This document shows, piece after piece, positions 39,630 to 49,445 of a stretch of 64,000 nucleotides of DNA (position 1 is the stretch's first letter; the number at the start of each line of letters is the position of its first letter). Below the pieces are notes generated by a model. It ran no database searches. It was not told where the DNA came from and was given only the letters and a program-made list of their open reading frames with translations. Source of the stretch: Actinophytocola xinjiangensis (GTDB lineage: Bacteria > Actinomycetota > Actinomycetes > Mycobacteriales > Pseudonocardiaceae); the NCBI RefSeq assembly GCF_001921215.1, contig NZ_MSIF01000014.1, positions 62,001-126,000 of the forward strand, written 5' to 3'. Position numbers and translations under genes: made by a program.

Positions 39630-41369
39630 TCAGTCCCCCAGGAGGATGCTGAGCACGAGCCGGTCCTGGAAGCGGTCCTCCCATCCCCACTGCTTGTGCC
39701 AGGTCTGTGTGTCCTGTTCCGTCCCGTACATCTGGAAGTACCACTGCGGGTCGCCCGCGCTCAGCGTCTCCTCGCTCTCGTGCCGGGCGAAGTTCTCCAT
39801 GGTGATGTAGTCATTTCCGCTGCGGGCGACAACACCGGCGAAGTGGAAGTCCAGCCCGCCGGACGTGGCGTCGCCACGCAGCGCCTTGATCATCAGGACG
39901 TCGCCGACCGCCGGCGGCGGGATGAACTCGTTGAGGTCGAACTTGCGAGCCGCCGCCAGGAACCTGTCCGGCGCGGTCTGGCGCAGCTGGATCGCCTCCT
40001 GGAGCAGGTCGGCCAGGTGGTTGGTGTACGCCTGTTGCTCGACGGGCTTGGGGACCTTGCCGATGGCCGCCTCCCGTATCCGCTTCAGATTCGTCTGCCG
40101 CTGCGAGGCCTTGGTATCCGTCAGCTCGCCGAGGATCTTGATGACGGCCGCGAAATACCGTTCCTCACCGACGGTGGGCAGCATGGTCGGGCCGATCCGG
40201 TGCGTCACCTCGTAGGCGATCTCGTTGCAGCGCTGGGCGAGGCGGACGTCGATGCCGCGTTGTACGGTCGGCTCGGTCTCCGTGCTGTAGCTGGCGGGCT
40301 GCCGGATCACCACCGGCTCGACCTGCCAGAGGGTCAGTTCCTCTGCCCTGTTCTTGATCTTGAGGACCTTCCGTGTTCGACGGAGGGTAAGGTAGTTGCC
40401 ACTTTCGGCCTGCTGGATCTGAACGATGCCTTTGAGGTACTTCTCGGCTTCCGCGATGCGTTTCTCGGTGGCGAAGAACGCCTTGGCCTGGTTCTGGACG
40501 TCCTCAATGGCCAGGTCGCTCTTTGCCGAGATGCGCAGCGGCACGGCGCCGTTGTACTGGATGTTCGGCTCACCGGACTCGCTGACGTACCTGCCTCCGA
40601 CTGCGTGCTGCGACGGGAAGAAGTCCTCGCCGGGCTCCCGTTCCTGGCCTTCCTCGTCGCGCGAGCCCAGGGTGGGGTAGCCGGCCCCACCCGGCTGCAC
40701 GACCACGTAGCGCTGCACCGATTCCTCGTCCGCCCGGCCGCTCGGCTCACGCTGGTCGATCGCGGTGGTTCCCGGGATCGACGGCCGCACGCCGGAGATG
40801 ACCTGGCGCGCGTTGGCCTCGGCGGCCCGCTCGAAGCGGTCGTGCGGATCGGAGATCGTGAGGCCGTCGCCGTGGTCGGTCCCGGCGACGGGGCCGGAGC
40901 GTTGCTGGATCACGTGGGTCAGCTCGTGGGCCAGCGTGTGCTTGTCGGCTCCGCCGTCGCCGATGACCACGTGGTCGCCCGAGGTGTAGGCCCGTGCCCC
41001 GATCTCGGCGGCGGAAGCCCTGGCGGTGCTGTCGGTATGGATACGGACGTCCGAGAAGTCCGCGCCGAGCCGGGCTTCCATCTCGGTGCGTGTGTCGTCG
41101 TCAAGGGGGCGGCCGCCGGCGCGCAGAACGTCATGGACGGCGGAGCGCTGTACGGGCAGAGCGGTCTGCTGATGGTTGCCGTCGGGGCCATGCCGGTGTC
41201 GCTCCTGGGCCCCTGGGTGTCCGGCGCGGCGGAGCAGCTGGACGACCGCCGCGTTGCCGATGCCGCGCTGCAACGCGAGGAGTGGTGTCCGGGGCGCGGG
41301 CTGAGGCTGGTGGGCCGGTGCCTTGCCCTTCCGTGCCCCGGCCGCCCTGGCCTGGTCTTCGGCGTGCAT
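39630..41369 (-). CDS. DUF4157 protein resembling eCIS cargo
   Basis: This 579-aa protein starts at ATG 41369 behind GAGGGAGAG. The N-terminus has TPLLALQRGIGNAAVVQLLR, the short helix common to actinobacterial extracellular contractile-injection-system (eCIS) associated proteins. A DUF4157 domain follows (PLDDDTRTEMEARLGADFSD, VRIHTD, KHTLAHELTHVIQQ with a zinc-peptidase-like HELTH). The C-terminal half is an unassigned toxin-like domain; its last part (DFHFAGVVARSGNDYITMEN, HESEETLSAGDPQWYFQMYG) resembles papain-like folds. No sheath, tube or baseplate gene is in the window. Function as an injected or secreted effector is inference. Confidence 0.75.
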   Translation of the reverse strand: MHAEDQARAAGARKGKAPAHQPQPAPRTPLLALQRGIGNAAVVQLLRRAGHPGAQERHRHGPDGNHQQTALPVQRSAVHDVLRAGGRPLDDDTRTEMEARLGADFSDVRIHTDSTARASAAEIGARAYTSGDHVVIGDGGADKHTLAHELTHVIQQRSGPVAGTDHGDGLTISDPHDRFERAAEANARQVISGVRPSIPGTTAIDQREPSGRADEESVQRYVVVQPGGAGYPTLGSRDEEGQEREPGEDFFPSQHAVGGRYVSESGEPNIQYNGAVPLRISAKSDLAIEDVQNQAKAFFATEKRIAEAEKYLKGIVQIQQAESGNYLTLRRTRKVLKIKNRAEELTLWQVEPVVIRQPASYSTETEPTVQRGIDVRLAQRCNEIAYEVTHRIGPTMLPTVGEERYFAAVIKILGELTDTKASQRQTNLKRIREAAIGKVPKPVEQQAYTNHLADLLQEAIQLRQTAPDRFLAAARKFDLNEFIPPPAVGDVLMIKALRGDATSGGLDFHFAGVVARSGNDYITMENFARHESEETLSAGDPQWYFQMYGTEQDTQTWHKQWGWEDRFQDRLVLSILLGD

Positions 41370-41528
41370 GCGACTCTCCCTCGGTGGGAAGACGGCTCCC
41401 CTCTGGATACCTGAGGCGCGGGCGGTCACGCCAGGTACCCGAGGGCAGAGTGAGGGCAACGTCGGGGTTGACGACCAGGCCGACGGTGCTCGTTCGCGTT
41501 CTCCTGGGCCGAACGTTCGGTGCTGGTC

Positions 41529-43931
41529 TCAGGCCGCTTGGGTTTGTGCCGATACGGCGGTGAGGATCGCTGTCAGTACGGTGATCGCGCCCTCCTTGTT
41601 CAGCGGGTCGTTTCCGTTGCCGCACTTGGGGGACTGGACGCAGGAAGGGCAGCCGGCGGGGCACTCGCAGGCGGCGATGGCGTCGCGGGTGGCGGTGAGC
41701 CAGGGGGTGAGGGAGGCGTGGGCGCGGTCGGCGAAGCCGGCGCCGCCGGGGTGGGCGTCGTGGACGAAGACCGTGGCTTCGCCGGTGTCGGGGTGCAGGG
41801 CCGTGGAGACGCCGCCGATGTCCCAGCGGTCGCAGGTGGCGAACAGGGGGAGCAGGCCGATCGCGGCGTGTTCGGCGGCGTGGAGAGCGCCGGGGACCTC
41901 CGCCTTGGGGAGGCCGGTGGCGGCCAGGGCCTGGGAGGTGAGGGTGTACCAGACCGCTCTCGTGGTCAGGGTTTGCTCGGGGAGGTCGAGGGGGATCTGG
42001 TCGAGGACCTCGCCGGTGGGGAGTTTGCGCAGGTAGCCGACCACGTGGGACGTGACGGCCACGTCGCCGAGGGACACCGTTGTCGTGTCGGTGAAATCGG
42101 TGGTGGTGTCCGTCGACAGAACCGTGATGTCCACGACCGTGCGCGGCTGGGTCGTCCACTCCGGGTCTTCCTGGTGGACCAGCGCCAGGCCGGACTCCAG
42201 GTCCAGGTCGTCCACCACGTAGGACTGTCCCTGGTGCAGGTACACCGCTCCGGGGTGGACGGTGGTGAACGACGAGCCGAAGTCGACGGTGCCCAGCATC
42301 CGGGCCGAGTCGGACTCGACGACCGCGATCTGGTCGCCGCCTGAGCCTCGGATGTCGACGTCGGGATGCGGGCGCTGCCGGGCGGTCCAGAACCAGCCGG
42401 TGGGGCGGCGGCGGAGGGCGCCGTCGGCGACCAGGTCGTCCAGCATCCGCCTTGGGGCGGCGAAATCCGCCAGGCAGGCCTCGGTGAGCGGCAGCTCCGC
42501 GGCGGCGCAGGCCAGGTGGGGGGCCAGTACGTACGGGTTCGTCGGGTCGATCACCGTGGCCTCGACCGGGGTGTCCAGGACCGCCTCCGGGTGGTGCACC
42601 AGGTAGGTGTCCAGTGGGTCGTCGCGGGCCACGAAGATCACCAGGGCGCTGTCGCCGGCCCGGCCGGCGCGACCGGCCTGCTGCCAGAACGACGCCCGGG
42701 TCCCGGGGTAGCCGGCGACCACCACCGCGTCCAGGCCGGCGATGTCCACGCCCAGTTCCAGCGCGTTCGTGCTGGCCACGCCCAGCAGGGTGCCGTCGGC
42801 CAGGGACCGTTCCAGGGCGCGGCGGTCCTCGGGCAGGAAACCGGAGCGGTAGGCCGCCACTCGGTCCGGCAGGGACGCGTCGACCTGGGACAACGCGTGT
42901 CGTGCCGACAACGCGGTCAGCTCGGCGCCTCGCCTGGACCGGACGAACGCGAGGGTTCGCGCGCCCTCGATCACCAGGTCGGTGAGGATCCGCGCGGTCT
43001 CCGCGCCGGCCGTGCGGCGCACCGGCGCGCCGTTCTCCCCGGCGAGCTCCGGCAGCAGCGGCGGCTCCCACAGCGCCACCGTGCGCGCGCCCCTCGGCGA
43101 GAAGTCCTCGGTGACCGCCACGCACGGCACGCCGGTCAGCAGGGTCGCCGACGCCGCCGGCTGCGACACCGTCGCCGACGCCAGGACGAACACCGGGTCC
43201 GACCCGTACCGGCGCGCCACCCGCCGCAGGCGGCGCAGCAGCAGCGCCACGTGCGAGCCGAACACACCCCGGTACCCGTGACACTCGTCGACCACCACGT
43301 GGGTGAGCCGACGGAAGAACTGGGCCCACTTCGCGTGGGCCGGCAGGATCCCGCGGTGCAGCATGTCCGGGTTGGTGAACACCCACCGCGAGTACGCCCG
43401 CACCCAGTCCCGCTCCTGCAGCGGCGTGTCCCCGTCGAACGCCGCCGGGCGCACCGACGGGTCGCACAGCGCGGTCAGCGCGCGCAGCTGGTCGGCGCCC
43501 AGCGCCTTGGTCGGCGACAGGTACAACGCCGTCGCCTTCGGTGCCTCGCCCAGCGCCGCCAGTACCGGCAGCTGGTAGGCCAGTGACTTCCCGGACGCCG
43601 TCCCGGTCGAGATCACCACGTGCCGGCCGGCGCGCACGTGTTCGGCGGCGGTGGCCTGGTGCGCCCACGGCGCGACGACACCGCCGCGCGCGAACGACGC
43701 GCGCAGCGACTCCGGCACCCACCCCGGCCACTCCACGGACGTCGCCGGGCGTTGCGGGAGTTCCCTGACGTGCCGCAACGGCTGCTCGCCCGCCACCACC
43801 CCGGCGAGCACACGTTCCAGCAACCGGGTGCCACGGCCCGCGCCTGCCTGTGTACCCACGGCACGCAGCTTCGCACACGCCACCGACGCACCCACCGGCC
43901 CCGGACTTGATCGATACTCTAAATCGATCAT
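41529..43931 (-). CDS. DEAH-box helicase with DUF1998/C4 zinc domain (MrfA-like)
   Basis: This is an 800-aa superfamily 2 helicase of the actinobacterial helicase/secretion neighbourhood group (TIGR03817 type; Rv3649 equivalent), related to the DNA-repair helicase MrfA. Walker A STGTASGKS lies near 108-116 and VVVDECHGY near 215-223. The helicase C-domain has STNALELGVDIAGLD and QQAGRAGRAGD, and a C-terminal MZB cysteine cluster (CECPAGCPSCVQ ... KCGN) lies near 760. ATG 43931 begins inside a palindrome (43909-43929); a downstream GTG at 43859 is an alternative start. Confidence 0.88.
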   Translation of the reverse strand: MIDLEYRSSPGPVGASVACAKLRAVGTQAGAGRGTRLLERVLAGVVAGEQPLRHVRELPQRPATSVEWPGWVPESLRASFARGGVVAPWAHQATAAEHVRAGRHVVISTGTASGKSLAYQLPVLAALGEAPKATALYLSPTKALGADQLRALTALCDPSVRPAAFDGDTPLQERDWVRAYSRWVFTNPDMLHRGILPAHAKWAQFFRRLTHVVVDECHGYRGVFGSHVALLLRRLRRVARRYGSDPVFVLASATVSQPAASATLLTGVPCVAVTEDFSPRGARTVALWEPPLLPELAGENGAPVRRTAGAETARILTDLVIEGARTLAFVRSRRGAELTALSARHALSQVDASLPDRVAAYRSGFLPEDRRALERSLADGTLLGVASTNALELGVDIAGLDAVVVAGYPGTRASFWQQAGRAGRAGDSALVIFVARDDPLDTYLVHHPEAVLDTPVEATVIDPTNPYVLAPHLACAAAELPLTEACLADFAAPRRMLDDLVADGALRRRPTGWFWTARQRPHPDVDIRGSGGDQIAVVESDSARMLGTVDFGSSFTTVHPGAVYLHQGQSYVVDDLDLESGLALVHQEDPEWTTQPRTVVDITVLSTDTTTDFTDTTTVSLGDVAVTSHVVGYLRKLPTGEVLDQIPLDLPEQTLTTRAVWYTLTSQALAATGLPKAEVPGALHAAEHAAIGLLPLFATCDRWDIGGVSTALHPDTGEATVFVHDAHPGGAGFADRAHASLTPWLTATRDAIAACECPAGCPSCVQSPKCGNGNDPLNKEGAITVLTAILTAVSAQTQAA
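43909..43929. promoter_or_regulatory. Inverted repeat at the helicase start
   Basis: GATCGAT (43909-43915) and ATCGATC (43923-43929) flank a 7-bp AT-rich spacer. On the minus strand the spacer contains TTAGAGT, a possible -10 element. It may be an operator, and if so the helicase start would lie downstream of ATG 43931. Confidence 0.35.
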
Positions 43932-44123
43932 GCCTGACCTCGTCAAAGGCGTGGAAACCCCAGTTGGCGGGACGGCTCGCGAACGCCGCCACCCCAACCA
44001 ATAGACTCCGCCGTCGTCCCATCAATACCTGGTGGCGCACCCGTCCCGAACAGGGGCTTTGCCACGGCCGCTCCAGGCCGGCCGGCGATCGCGCCCACAG
44101 AGGCAGAAGTACCTGGAGGACCG

Positions 44124-46418
44124 ATGTCCTGGCAGTACCTAGCGGAAGGCCCGCCGCTGACCGGCGGTGATCGCGGCGTCGTGGTCGTGGTGGCCGTGAT
44201 CGCTCTCGCTGCCCTGGCCGTTGGCTACGTGCTGCTCAAGGAGGTGCTGGCCGCTGGCCAGGGCACCTCCAAGATGCAGGACATCGCCAAGGCCGTGCAG
44301 GAGGGCGCCGGCGCGTACCTGAAGCGTCAGCGGAACACGCTGATGATCTTCGGGTCGATCGTGTTCGTCGTGCTCTTCTTCCTGCCGGCGGAAGGCTGGG
44401 GTGAGCGGATAGGCCGCTCGCTGTTCTTCGTGATCGGTGCCGTGTTCTCGTTCGGCATCGGCTATCTCGGCATGTGGCTGGCCACCCAGGCCAACCTGCG
44501 TGTCGCCGCCGCCTCCCGCGAGGAGGGCGGGCGTGAGATCGCGATGCGCGTCGCGTTCCGCACCGGTGGCGTGGTCGGCATGGCGACCGTGGGCCTGGGC
44601 CTGTTCGGTGCCGCGGTCGTGGTGCTGGTGTACGCGGGCGGCGCGCCGAAGGTGCTCGAGGGCTTCGGCTTCGGCGCCGCGCTGATCGCCATGTTCATGC
44701 GGGTCGGCGGCGGCATCTTCACCAAGGCCGCCGACGTCGGCGCCGACCTGGTCGGCAAGGTCGAGCAGGGCATCCCCGAGGACGACCCGCGCAACGCCGC
44801 CACCATCGCCGACAACGTCGGTGACAACGTGGGTGACTGCGCCGGCATGGCCGCCGACCTGTTCGAGTCCTACGCGGTGACCCTGGTCGCCGCGCTGATC
44901 CTGGGTTCCACCGCGTTCGGCGCGCAGGGCCTGCTGTTCCCGCTGATCGTGCCGGCGCTCGGCGTGATCACCGCGGTCATCGGCGTCTACATCACCCGCG
45001 CGAAGCCCGGCGAGAGTGGCCTGACGGCGATCAACCGCTCCTTCTACATCTCCGCGTTGATCTCCGCGGTGCTGTGCACCATCGCGGCGTTCGTGTTCCT
45101 GCCGACGTCGTTCTCCGAGCTGACCGAGGCAGCCGACCCGAACACCAGCGGCAGCCCGGCGCTGATCGCGGCCGTCGCGGTGATCATCGGCATCGTGCTG
45201 GCCGGTGTCATCCTGTGGCTGACCGGCTACTTCACCGGCACCGAGTACAAGCCGGTCAAGGATGTCGGCAAGTCCTCGCTGACCGGTGCGGCGACGGTGA
45301 TCCTGTCCGGCATCTCGGTCGGTTTCGAGTCGGCCGTCTACACCGCGCTGGTCATCGGCGCGTCGGTCTACGGCGCGTTCCTGCTGTCCGGGTCGCTGTT
45401 CGTGGCGCTGTTCGCGATCGCCCTGGCCGGTTGTGGTCTGCTGACCACGGTCGGCGTCATCGTGGCCATGGACACCTTCGGTCCGGTGTCGGACAACGCG
45501 CAGGGCATCGCCGAGATGTCCGGTGACGTCGAGGGTGACGGCGCGGCGATCCTGACCGAGCTGGACGCGGTCGGCAACACCACCAAGGCCATCACCAAGG
45601 GCATCGCGATCGCCACCGCCGTACTGGCGGCCACGGCACTGTTCGGTTCGTACCTGACGGCGATCACCGAGGCACTGGCCGAGGCGGCGTCCACACTGGA
45701 CCTGATGGACTTCATCGTGTTCAGCCCGGACGTGCTCGTCGGTATCGCGATCGGTGCGGCCGTCGTGTTCATGTTCTCCGGTCTCGCGGTCAACGCGGTG
45801 TCCCGGGCGGCCGGCGCGGTCGTGTTCGAGGTGCGCCGCCAGTTCCACGCCAACCCCGGCATCATGGACGGCACGGTCCGTCCGGAGTACGGCCGCGTGG
45901 TGGACATCTGCACCCGCGACTCGCTGCGTGAGCTGGCGACGCCGGGTCTGATGGCGGTGCTCGCCCCGATCGCCGTCGGTTTCGGCCTGGGCGTCGGGCC
46001 GCTGGCGGGGTACCTCGCCGGCGCGATCGCCACCGGTACGCTGATGGCGGTCTTCCTGGCCAACGCGGGCGGTGCGTGGGACAACGCCAAGAAGTTGGTC
46101 GAGGACGGCAACCACGGTGGCAAGGGCTCCGAGGCCCACGCCGCCACTGTCATCGGTGACACCGTCGGCGACCCCTTCAAGGACACGGCCGGTCCGGCGA
46201 TCAACCCGCTGATCAAGGTGATGAACCTGGTCTCGTTGCTGATCGCTCCCGCGGTCGTGACCTTCTCCGTCGGCGCTGACGCCAACACGGGTCTGCGGGT
46301 GGCCATCGCCATCGTCGCGGCGCTGCTGATCGCTGGTGCGGTCTTCATCTCCAAGCGGCGCGGTACGGCGATCGCGGAGAACCCGGCGGATTCGCCGGTC
46401 TCCAACGGCGTCTCCTGA
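44124..46418 (+). CDS. hppA: Membrane-bound proton-pumping inorganic pyrophosphatase
   Basis: This 764-aa polytopic pump couples pyrophosphate hydrolysis to proton export. The active-site segment DVGADLVGKVEQGIPEDDPR followed by NAATIADNVGDNVGD is perfectly canonical, and GDTVGDPFKDTAGP forms the second acidic cluster. GNTTKAITKG has lysine at the position that distinguishes K+-independent from K+-dependent enzymes, so a K+-independent H+ pump is indicated. About 16 membrane helices are visible. GGAGG precedes ATG 44124. Confidence 0.96.
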   Translation: MSWQYLAEGPPLTGGDRGVVVVVAVIALAALAVGYVLLKEVLAAGQGTSKMQDIAKAVQEGAGAYLKRQRNTLMIFGSIVFVVLFFLPAEGWGERIGRSLFFVIGAVFSFGIGYLGMWLATQANLRVAAASREEGGREIAMRVAFRTGGVVGMATVGLGLFGAAVVVLVYAGGAPKVLEGFGFGAALIAMFMRVGGGIFTKAADVGADLVGKVEQGIPEDDPRNAATIADNVGDNVGDCAGMAADLFESYAVTLVAALILGSTAFGAQGLLFPLIVPALGVITAVIGVYITRAKPGESGLTAINRSFYISALISAVLCTIAAFVFLPTSFSELTEAADPNTSGSPALIAAVAVIIGIVLAGVILWLTGYFTGTEYKPVKDVGKSSLTGAATVILSGISVGFESAVYTALVIGASVYGAFLLSGSLFVALFAIALAGCGLLTTVGVIVAMDTFGPVSDNAQGIAEMSGDVEGDGAAILTELDAVGNTTKAITKGIAIATAVLAATALFGSYLTAITEALAEAASTLDLMDFIVFSPDVLVGIAIGAAVVFMFSGLAVNAVSRAAGAVVFEVRRQFHANPGIMDGTVRPEYGRVVDICTRDSLRELATPGLMAVLAPIAVGFGLGVGPLAGYLAGAIATGTLMAVFLANAGGAWDNAKKLVEDGNHGGKGSEAHAATVIGDTVGDPFKDTAGPAINPLIKVMNLVSLLIAPAVVTFSVGADANTGLRVAIAIVAALLIAGAVFISKRRGTAIAENPADSPVSNGVS

Positions 46419-46440
46419 CCCTGCAACCAGAGGAGCACGA

Positions 46441-47025
46441 GTGAAGTCACGGGTAGTCGCGTTCGCGGCGCTGATCGCTTTCGCGGTCACGGGCTGTGGT
46501 TCGGACAGCGGATCCGGCAGCGGCGATGGCGGCAGCGGGGGAAGCGGCGACGGCGGCGGTAGCGGCGGAGGCGACCCGGTCGCCTGGGCCGACACGGTCT
46601 GCACGTCGATCAAGGACGACATCGAGGCGATCAGCACCCCGCCGGAGATGGACCAGTCCAGCCCGCAGGCCGCGAAGGACTCGCTGGTCGCGTTCCTCGG
46701 CAAGATCGAGACCTCGCTGGACGGCATGGCCAGCGCGGTCGAGGACGCCGGCCCGCCGCCGGTGGACAACGGTTCGGCGTCGCTGGACAAGTTCATCGAG
46801 CAGGTGGGCAACGCCAAGGACGCGGTGACCGAGGCGAAGACGACGGTCGAGGGCGCGTCGGTCGACGACCCGCAGGGCTTCCAGGAGGCGGTCACGACCG
46901 CCGTCGGGAACCTGCAGTCGCTGTCCGACCTCGACCCGACGGGCGAGTTCGAGGACAACTCGGAGCTGGACAAGGCCTTCAAGGAGGCCGCGTCCTGCAA
47001 GGAGCTCCAGAACTCGGTCTCCTGA
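46441..47025 (+). CDS. Lipoprotein, small, downstream of hppA
   Basis: This 194-aa protein starts at GTG 46441 with GAGGAGCACGA upstream, 22 bases after hppA. It has an N-terminal lipoprotein signal with lipobox AVTGC (cysteine at about 19), then a Gly/Ser/Asp linker (SDSGSGSGDGGSGGSGDGGG). A helical acidic domain follows, with a cysteine pair (DTVCTSIKDD and EAASCKELQ) probably forming a disulfide. Similar small lipoproteins occur in many Pseudonocardiales; function unknown. Confidence 0.8.
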   Translation: MKSRVVAFAALIAFAVTGCGSDSGSGSGDGGSGGSGDGGGSGGGDPVAWADTVCTSIKDDIEAISTPPEMDQSSPQAAKDSLVAFLGKIETSLDGMASAVEDAGPPPVDNGSASLDKFIEQVGNAKDAVTEAKTTVEGASVDDPQGFQEAVTTAVGNLQSLSDLDPTGEFEDNSELDKAFKEAASCKELQNSVS

Positions 47026-47044
47026 GTCGAATCGCACACGCGGA

Positions 47045-47084
47045 CGGTCCTGCCCCGGCATGATGCCGGGGCAGGACCGTTTCG
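47045..47084 (+). terminator. Strong intrinsic terminator after the lipoprotein gene
   Basis: A perfect 16-bp stem pairs 47045-47060 with 47064-47079 around a TGA loop and is followed by TTTCGTTT. It should end the hppA-lipoprotein transcript and isolates the downstream gene. Confidence 0.9.
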
Positions 47085-47117
47085 TTTGTCACAGTTCGTT
47101 CGTCACCTGGGGGCGAC

Positions 47118-49403
47118 ATGGACCGGACTCGTTGGATCGCCTGGGGCGGCGCGCTGCTGGCCGCACTGGGTGCCGGTGCGCTGTGGCTGCCGTGGTGGCG
47201 CGCGCCGGCGGTGACCCTGCGGTACCAGGACGGGGCGTTGACCGAGGAGGGCCGGCAGACCCTGCGCGGCACCGAGGTCGTCGGCGGCGGCGTGGTGTGG
47301 CTGCTGGTGCTGACCGCGTTCGTGGTGGTCGTGGCGGTGGCCAACGACTCGCGGCGGGAGTCGCCCACGACGTGGTGGTGGCTGGCCGGGGCGGGCGCGG
47401 TGGGGTCGGGGGTGGCGGTGGCGACGGTCTGGTCGTGGGGGTTCGCCGTCGGGTCGGCGGTGACGTTGGGCGCGGGACTGGTGTTGTTCGGCGGCGCACT
47501 GACCCTGCTGGTCGGCACGCTGGACGGCCGGCGGCGGGTGCTGGCGGCGGCGACCGCGCTGCTGGCCGTCCCGGTGTGGTTCGTGACCGTCGAGGACCCG
47601 GGCTACCAGCGCCCGGACGCGGCGCCGCTGGACCTCGTGCTGGCCGCCGCCGACCGACGCTCGACGGAGCCCCCGCGCGGCGGGGCGTCGCTGCTGCCGG
47701 CGACCGAGGGGCACTACGGGCTGGTCCCGGCGCCCGGCGGACCGGCGGTGTCGCTGCCGGAGGGCATCGTGACCGTCGAGGACGACCGGGTGGTCGTGCT
47801 GGTGCGCAACCACGACTCCCAGGTCTCGCTGGAGGGCGTTGTCGAGGGCCGGCTGGTCGTGCGCGGCCCGGACCGCGAGGTGCGGGTCGTCGCGCCGGGT
47901 GAGAAGGCGGCGACGGTGAGCGGGGCGCTGTCGGCCGGCCCGCTGTCGGCGGCCGGCACGATGCTGGTGACCACCGGTGACCGGGGCGACCCGGTGCTGC
48001 GGCGGCTGGACGTCACCGACGGGCTGACCCCGGGCGAGGACGTCGCGGCCGACTCGTTGCCCGAGGTCGCGGCCCCGAGCATGGTTGCGCTGATCGGCAA
48101 CGCGCCGGGCGGCTCGTTCCCGGTGCGGGAGCACCCCGGCTCGCGGCGGCTGGTGGCCAGCGACCACTTACCGGGCGCGCGGCTGGTGTCCACGGGCCAG
48201 GGCGACGGGGACTGGGCGCCGCTGGCCGGCGGCTACGACGAGACCTGCTGGCTGAACAACCGTGCCGTGGAGTCCTACCTGGTCGACGTGGACTCGGTCG
48301 CCCCGGCCGGCGCGGACGGCTGGTGGCTGGCGACCAGCCCGGGCGGGGATTCCCGGCTGCTGACCGTCACCGGCGACGGGGTCCTGCGGGCGGCCCCGGC
48401 GGTCCGGGTGGTGGGGGCGTTCAGCGGTCTGGCCGAGGCCGCCGACGGCTCGCTGCTGGCGGTGTCCCGTACCGGCCTGTGGCGGCTGCCGGCCGACGCC
48501 GTCCAGGAGCTGCCCGACCCGCCGGCCGACTGCGCGGCCCACCCCGAGGTCGGTGAGCCGGCACGGCTGGTGCCGCTGGCGGCACGCTACGACACCACGG
48601 CCGCGCTGCCCCTTGACGTGCACGGACGCCGCGCGGAGGTCACCGGGGACGGCACGGTCGTGGCGGTCGCTCCCAGCGGCGCCCGGACCACGCTGGGCCG
48701 GCGGATCGACGACCCGCGGATCGACGAGCAGGACCGCCGGGAGATCGTCCCGGACGGCTCGGGCGGGGTGTGGTGGCTGGAGACGGTGCCGCCGAACACG
48801 CCGGTGACCGACGAGACCGGCGGCACCAACCCGTTGCAGACCCGGCGGCTGGTGCACGCCACCGCCGGCGGCGAGGTCCGCCGGTTCGGCCGGGTGCCCG
48901 GCGGGGACGACATCGACCTGGCGCTGGACCTGTCCGGCGGGCAGCCGCTGGTCGGCACGTGTGTGCCGGTGCGGTTCGCCGGCGGCGCGGAGCGGCCGGT
49001 GCCGGCGCTGGCGGAGTTCACCCAGTGCCTGCGGGTGGCGGTCGGCCCGGACGGGCGCGGCTGGGCGGTGTCGAACAAGGGCCTGTTCGTGTTCGACCCG
49101 GACTCGGCGGGCAAGGCCCGTGCGGTGATCGACCCGCGCGGGACCGACCAGGTGCCGGTGGCCGTGCAGCTGGCGCACGGGACCGCGCCCTCGGCGCTGA
49201 CCCTGGACCAGACCACGGTCGCCTTCGACGTCGCCGGCCGGCCGCTGGTGCTCGACGACGACGTGCTGCTCGGCCTGTCGGCGGCCGGTGATCCGGTGGT
49301 CGTGGCCCAGGACGAGCGGCTGCGCGGCGCGCGGCTGTTCGGCGTGGAGGGCGGTGCGCTGGTCAGGGCGGCCGATGGCACGCTGTTCCGGCTCGATCAC
49401 TGA
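47118..49403 (+). CDS. Membrane protein with large beta-propeller-like domain
   Basis: This 761-aa protein has four or five membrane helices at the N-terminus (about residues 7-160, for example VVWLLVLTAFVVVVAVAN). A long extracytoplasmic portion follows, made of repeating strand-rich segments (GGWWLATSPGGDSRLL, GLAEAADGSLLAVS, CLRVAVGPDGRGWAVS), suggestive of NHL/Kelch-like propeller blades. Two CW/CL cysteines could form disulfides. It starts with ATG after GGGGGCGAC, immediately downstream of a terminator, so it has its own promoter. Function unknown. Confidence 0.7.
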   Translation: MDRTRWIAWGGALLAALGAGALWLPWWRAPAVTLRYQDGALTEEGRQTLRGTEVVGGGVVWLLVLTAFVVVVAVANDSRRESPTTWWWLAGAGAVGSGVAVATVWSWGFAVGSAVTLGAGLVLFGGALTLLVGTLDGRRRVLAAATALLAVPVWFVTVEDPGYQRPDAAPLDLVLAAADRRSTEPPRGGASLLPATEGHYGLVPAPGGPAVSLPEGIVTVEDDRVVVLVRNHDSQVSLEGVVEGRLVVRGPDREVRVVAPGEKAATVSGALSAGPLSAAGTMLVTTGDRGDPVLRRLDVTDGLTPGEDVAADSLPEVAAPSMVALIGNAPGGSFPVREHPGSRRLVASDHLPGARLVSTGQGDGDWAPLAGGYDETCWLNNRAVESYLVDVDSVAPAGADGWWLATSPGGDSRLLTVTGDGVLRAAPAVRVVGAFSGLAEAADGSLLAVSRTGLWRLPADAVQELPDPPADCAAHPEVGEPARLVPLAARYDTTAALPLDVHGRRAEVTGDGTVVAVAPSGARTTLGRRIDDPRIDEQDRREIVPDGSGGVWWLETVPPNTPVTDETGGTNPLQTRRLVHATAGGEVRRFGRVPGGDDIDLALDLSGGQPLVGTCVPVRFAGGAERPVPALAEFTQCLRVAVGPDGRGWAVSNKGLFVFDPDSAGKARAVIDPRGTDQVPVAVQLAHGTAPSALTLDQTTVAFDVAGRPLVLDDDVLLGLSAAGDPVVVAQDERLRGARLFGVEGGALVRAADGTLFRLDH

Positions 49404-49418
49404 TCGCGCTTCCCGTGA

Positions 49419-49438
49419 TCGAACGAGTGTTCTATCCT
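49419..49438 (+). promoter_or_regulatory. LexA (SOS) box overlapping a leaderless promoter
   Basis: TCGAACgagtGTTCTA (49419-49434) matches the actinobacterial LexA consensus TCGAAC-N4-GTTCGA at 11 of 12 fixed positions. TATCCT (49433-49438) is a -10-like element placed so that transcription would begin at about 49445, essentially on the GTG start codon at 49446. Confidence 0.6.
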
Positions 49439-49445
49439 TGGGCGG

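Noticed and set aside
44139-47039. 966-codon minus-strand frame opposite hppA
   Set aside because: hppA motifs on the plus strand are canonical; the antisense product is His/Asp/Arg-rich noise.
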